Origin: Phycisphaerae bacterium
GTDB taxonomy: Bacteria > Planctomycetota > Phycisphaerae > Phycisphaerales > Phycisphaeraceae
Direction of reading: 5' to 3'
Assembly: GCA_002688155.1 (NCBI GenBank)
Contig: NZCH01000104.1
Location: 1 to 9,072, forward strand
DNA: 9,072 bases
Part shown: in pieces, positions 6,634 through 9,072 of the stretch
How positions within the stretch are numbered: the stretch's first letter is position 1
How the letters are laid out: each line of letters starts with the position of its first letter
Program-made: the position numbers and the translations under genes
Notes under the pieces: generated by a model
What the model was told of the DNA's origin: nothing
The model's database searches: none
What the model saw: only the letters and a program-made list of their open reading frames with translations

Positions 6634-8271
6634 ATGTCCCAAACCTCCCCCCCAACCCGCGTGCCGCGCTTTGAACCCTGGTACAAGCCGACGCTTCGGC
6701 AGCGGTTGTCGCAGACGGGGGCGTTCGTGACTTGTGTGGAACTGGTCACGTCGCGCGGCATCATTACGGAGCGCAGCAGCCGGCGGGTGCTGGAGTTGGC
6801 GCGGCGGTTGGCGGAGCACCCGCGGATCGACGCACTGTCTATCACCGACAACCCCGGCGGCAACGCCATGCTCGGCGCCGACACGCTGGGCACGGACCTG
6901 ATCGCGCGCGGGCAGGAGGTGATCATTCACCTGTCATGCAAGGACTGGAACCGCAATGCCCTGCAAAGCCGCGGGTGGGAGCTGGCGTCGGGGGGATTCG
7001 AGAACGTGTTGTGCCTGTCGGGAGACTGCCCAACCAGTGGTTACGAAGGCCAGGCGCCCGGCGTGTTTGATATCGACTCGGTCGCTCTCTTGAAAATGTT
7101 CACCGATATGAATGCCGGGCTCGAAATGCCCTTGCGCAACGGCGGGCGCAGCAAACCGATGCAGCACACCAGTTTCCTCAAAGGGGCTGTCGTCAACAAC
7201 TTCAAGCTGCGCGAAAACGAAGTCATGCCTCAGTACTTTAAACTCGCGAAGAAGATTGACACGGGCGCCGATTTCGTCATCAACCAGCTCGGTTACGACG
7301 CGCGCAAGCAGGACGAGCTGATGAAGTACATGCGGCACAAGGGGCTCGACGTGCCAGTACTTTACAACGTGTACGTGCTGTCAGGTCCGGCGTCGCGGTT
7401 TTTTAACAGTGTAAAAATTCCCGGATGCCTGGTGACCGACGAGCTGTTTGAAGTCTGCCAAAAGCACGCGCAATCGCTTGACAAGGGCAAGGCATTTTTC
7501 CTCGAGTTCGCCGCCAAACAGGTCGCAATCGGCAAGGGGCTGGGCTATCGCGGCGCTTACATCGGCGGACACATTCAGTTTGACGATTACATGCGCATTC
7601 TCGATTTGGCTGAGTCATTCGGCGAAGACGATTGGGTGCAGTTCGCCAAAGAGATTAGATACGACCGTGACAATGAGTTTCACTACTTCGAGATCGACCC
7701 GGACACAGGCCTGTCATCGGACGTTATCAACCAGCGGTACCTTGCCAGCAAGACGCCTAGTGGTAAAAAGCGGCAGCGCGGGTTCGTGCCGCTGACGTAC
7801 AAGATGAACCGCGTTGTGCATGATCGCGTCTTTGAGCGCGACAGCGCAGGGTACAACGTGGGCCGGCGCGTGTACGATAAACTGGACGGCGCATCGGCGA
7901 AGGTACGCCGCGTCGCGCATAAGCTCGAAAACGCCGTGAAAATGTTTGGCTTTGACTGCCGGGACTGCGGAGACTGCTCGCTGCCGGACATCGCGTATTT
8001 GTGTCCCGAGTCGCAGTGCGCGAAAAACCAGCGCAACGGCCCGTGTGGCGGCACGCGCGACGGCAAGTGTGAGGTCGGCGAAAAAGACTGTATCTGGGCA
8101 CGCGCGTACGACCGGCTCAAAGCGTATGGCGAAGAAGAGCAGATGCTCGATGGGAAGGTCATCATCAAGGACGCCGCGCTGCAGGGCACCAGCGCGTGGG
8201 CCAACACCTTCCTTGGGCGCGATCATCACGCGGGCAACGAAGAAAAACCCGAAGACTCAAACGCCCAATGA
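6634..8271 (+). CDS. metF: Methylenetetrahydrofolate reductase (MetF) fused to Cys-rich MTHFR C-terminal (MetV-like) domain
   Basis: About 545 residues, nearly twice a typical MetF. Residues 25-330 are the MTHFR barrel: VELVTSRG (E36, the counterpart of the conserved catalytic Glu), SITDNPGGN (D72), HLSCKD (H99, D104) and CLSGDCP (D131, matching the flavin-contacting Asp of MetF). Residues 440-535 form the MTHFR_C domain with eight cysteines (442, 445, 448, 457, 462, 471, 479, 486), beginning CRDCGDC and including GPCGGTRDGKCE. In acetogens the related domain is a separate subunit, MetV, that binds a metal or Fe-S centre. The enzyme interconverts methylene-THF and methyl-THF in the cytoplasm. 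Here it would either supply methyl-THF to the pterin methyltransferase or oxidise methyl groups arriving on THF. An upstream TTG at 6589 keeps the frame open, but it falls inside the inverted-repeat loop, so I chose the ATG at 6634. That start has a pyrimidine-rich leader and no Shine-Dalgarno site. Confidence 0.88.
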   Translation: MSQTSPPTRVPRFEPWYKPTLRQRLSQTGAFVTCVELVTSRGIITERSSRRVLELARRLAEHPRIDALSITDNPGGNAMLGADTLGTDLIARGQEVIIHLSCKDWNRNALQSRGWELASGGFENVLCLSGDCPTSGYEGQAPGVFDIDSVALLKMFTDMNAGLEMPLRNGGRSKPMQHTSFLKGAVVNNFKLRENEVMPQYFKLAKKIDTGADFVINQLGYDARKQDELMKYMRHKGLDVPVLYNVYVLSGPASRFFNSVKIPGCLVTDELFEVCQKHAQSLDKGKAFFLEFAAKQVAIGKGLGYRGAYIGGHIQFDDYMRILDLAESFGEDDWVQFAKEIRYDRDNEFHYFEIDPDTGLSSDVINQRYLASKTPSGKKRQRGFVPLTYKMNRVVHDRVFERDSAGYNVGRRVYDKLDGASAKVRRVAHKLENAVKMFGFDCRDCGDCSLPDIAYLCPESQCAKNQRNGPCGGTRDGKCEVGEKDCIWARAYDRLKAYGEEEQMLDGKVIIKDAALQGTSAWANTFLGRDHHAGNEEKPEDSNAQ

Positions 8272-8303
8272 ATGCCGATCTTCTGTCTTGTCCCTCCACC
8301 CAC

Positions 8304-8307
8304 GGAG
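8304..8307 (+). promoter_or_regulatory. Ribosome binding site deciding the pterin-methyltransferase start
   Basis: GGAG, 9 nt before the GTG at 8317, favours this start over the in-frame ATG at 8272 that directly follows the MTHFR stop codon and has no such site. Confidence 0.5.
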
Positions 8308-8316
8308 TCAGTAACC

Positions 8317-9072
8317 GTGCAAGTACCAGGATTAGAAAAAGAATTCATCGCTGTCGGCGAGAACGTTCACTGCACGCGTATTTTGATACGCAAAGGAAAG
8401 CGTGTGGGCGAGTCGCCCGACGGGCGCGAGGCGATTATGTGGACTGGTCTCGATGGCGCGGACCGGCATCTGGTCATTCCCGACAAATTCAAGAAGAGCA
8501 ATGATTACCAGGAAGGCCGGGTCAAGCACGTGCAGATCGCGGCGCACGTCGCTTACGATGGAGGTGACGATGCAACGACCGCGCTGGAGTATATTCGCTG
8601 GGTAGTGCAACGGCAGGTCGACGCAGGCGTCGATTACCTGGACGTCAACACCGACGAGTTCGGCTTCAAGCATGAAGAGCAGCAGGCGGCGATGCGGTTC
8701 ATGGTCAAGGCCGTGCAGTCGATGACAGACAAGCCTTTGTCGATCGATTCATCGCTGATAGAAACGATCGCAGCGGGCATGGAGGCGTACGACGCGAGCG
8801 TCGGCCGACCGCTGCTTAACTCCGCTTCGCTTGAACGCATTGACGCGCTGGACTTGGTGGTGAAGCACCAATGCGAAGTGATCATTACGGCTGCGGGCGA
8901 GTCGGGCATGCCCGACGGCACGGCCCAGCGCGTCGACCACGCATCGCACATGATCGATGCGGCCATTGAAAAGGGCATCGCGCTAAGCGACATTCAGGCG
9001 GACCTGCTCGTATTCCCCATCTCCGTGGACACGACGTTTGGCCTGCACTACCTGGACGCGGTGCGCATCATC
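8317..9072 (+). CDS. Pterin-binding (DHPS-like) methyl-THF:corrinoid methyltransferase, C-terminus beyond the window
   Basis: 252 codons are visible with no stop. The protein opens with EKEFIAVGENVHCTR, the start of the dihydropteroate-synthase-like barrel in MetH folate modules and AcsE/MeTr. It continues with DYLDVNTDEFG (D109, N111), PLSIDSS (D144), LLNSAS (N168), IITAAGE and LVFPISVDTTFG, which follow the usual strand order of the pterin-binding barrel. This family transfers the N5-methyl of methyl-THF to Co(I) of a corrinoid protein, or the reverse. The partner is presumably the corrinoid protein of this cluster, and MTHFR just upstream (45 bp) is the matching folate enzyme. True folate-synthesis DHPS is unlikely given the context and the GENVHCTR opening. 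If the ATG at 8272 is used, 15 residues are added. Confidence 0.88.
   Translation, partial: MQVPGLEKEFIAVGENVHCTRILIRKGKRVGESPDGREAIMWTGLDGADRHLVIPDKFKKSNDYQEGRVKHVQIAAHVAYDGGDDATTALEYIRWVVQRQVDAGVDYLDVNTDEFGFKHEEQQAAMRFMVKAVQSMTDKPLSIDSSLIETIAAGMEAYDASVGRPLLNSASLERIDALDLVVKHQCEVIITAAGESGMPDGTAQRVDHASHMIDAAIEKGIALSDIQADLLVFPISVDTTFGLHYLDAVRII

Noticed and set aside
8317..9072. Folate-synthesis dihydropteroate synthase (FolP)
   Set aside because: The N-terminal GENVHCTR and the neighbouring corrinoid and MTHFR genes match the methyl-THF:corrinoid methyltransferase branch instead.

Overview
The window appears to come from a Gram-negative bacterium with moderately high GC. The partial lpxD at the left edge implies lipid A synthesis. 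The non-overlapping operon layout, frequent weak Shine-Dalgarno sites and the flavour of the proteins would fit Planctomycetota (Phycisphaerae-like), but that placement is a tentative inference and no marker gene fixes it.

Layout. Positions 1-287 (minus strand) hold the N-terminal third of lpxD. A non-coding divergent region follows, with a perfect 22-bp palindrome (390-411), a near-consensus sigma70 promoter (563-590) and a 24-bp inverted repeat (623-646). All later genes are on the plus strand: an XRE-cupin regulator (710-1408), a uroporphyrinogen-decarboxylase-type (MtaA/CmuA-like) zinc methyltransferase (1552-2607), a homocysteine S-methyltransferase-domain protein (2689-3573), a stand-alone corrinoid protein (3692-4453), an ASKHA/[2Fe-2S] corrinoid-activating protein with an extra Cys-rich N-terminus (4525-6540), a methylenetetrahydrofolate reductase fused to the Cys-rich MTHFR C-terminal domain (6634-8271), and a pterin-binding corrinoid methyltransferase (8317 to the window end, truncated).

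How they work together. The homocysteine, corrinoid and pterin modules that MetH carries on one chain are here separate genes. MTHFR supplies methyl-THF, and a RACo/RamA-type reductive activator stands where MetH would have its SAM-dependent reactivation domain. The simplest reading is a split, B12-dependent methionine synthase with its own methyl-folate supply and repair system. From memory, a comparable split system has been shown genetically in Phaeobacter-type alphaproteobacteria. The additional UroD-type methyltransferase is not needed for that. It suggests a second methyl donor or acceptor feeding the same corrinoid protein, so the cluster may be a methyl-transfer hub run in the demethylating direction (unknown methyl donor to corrinoid to THF) as well as, or instead of, toward methionine. 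The sequence alone does not settle the direction or the substrate.
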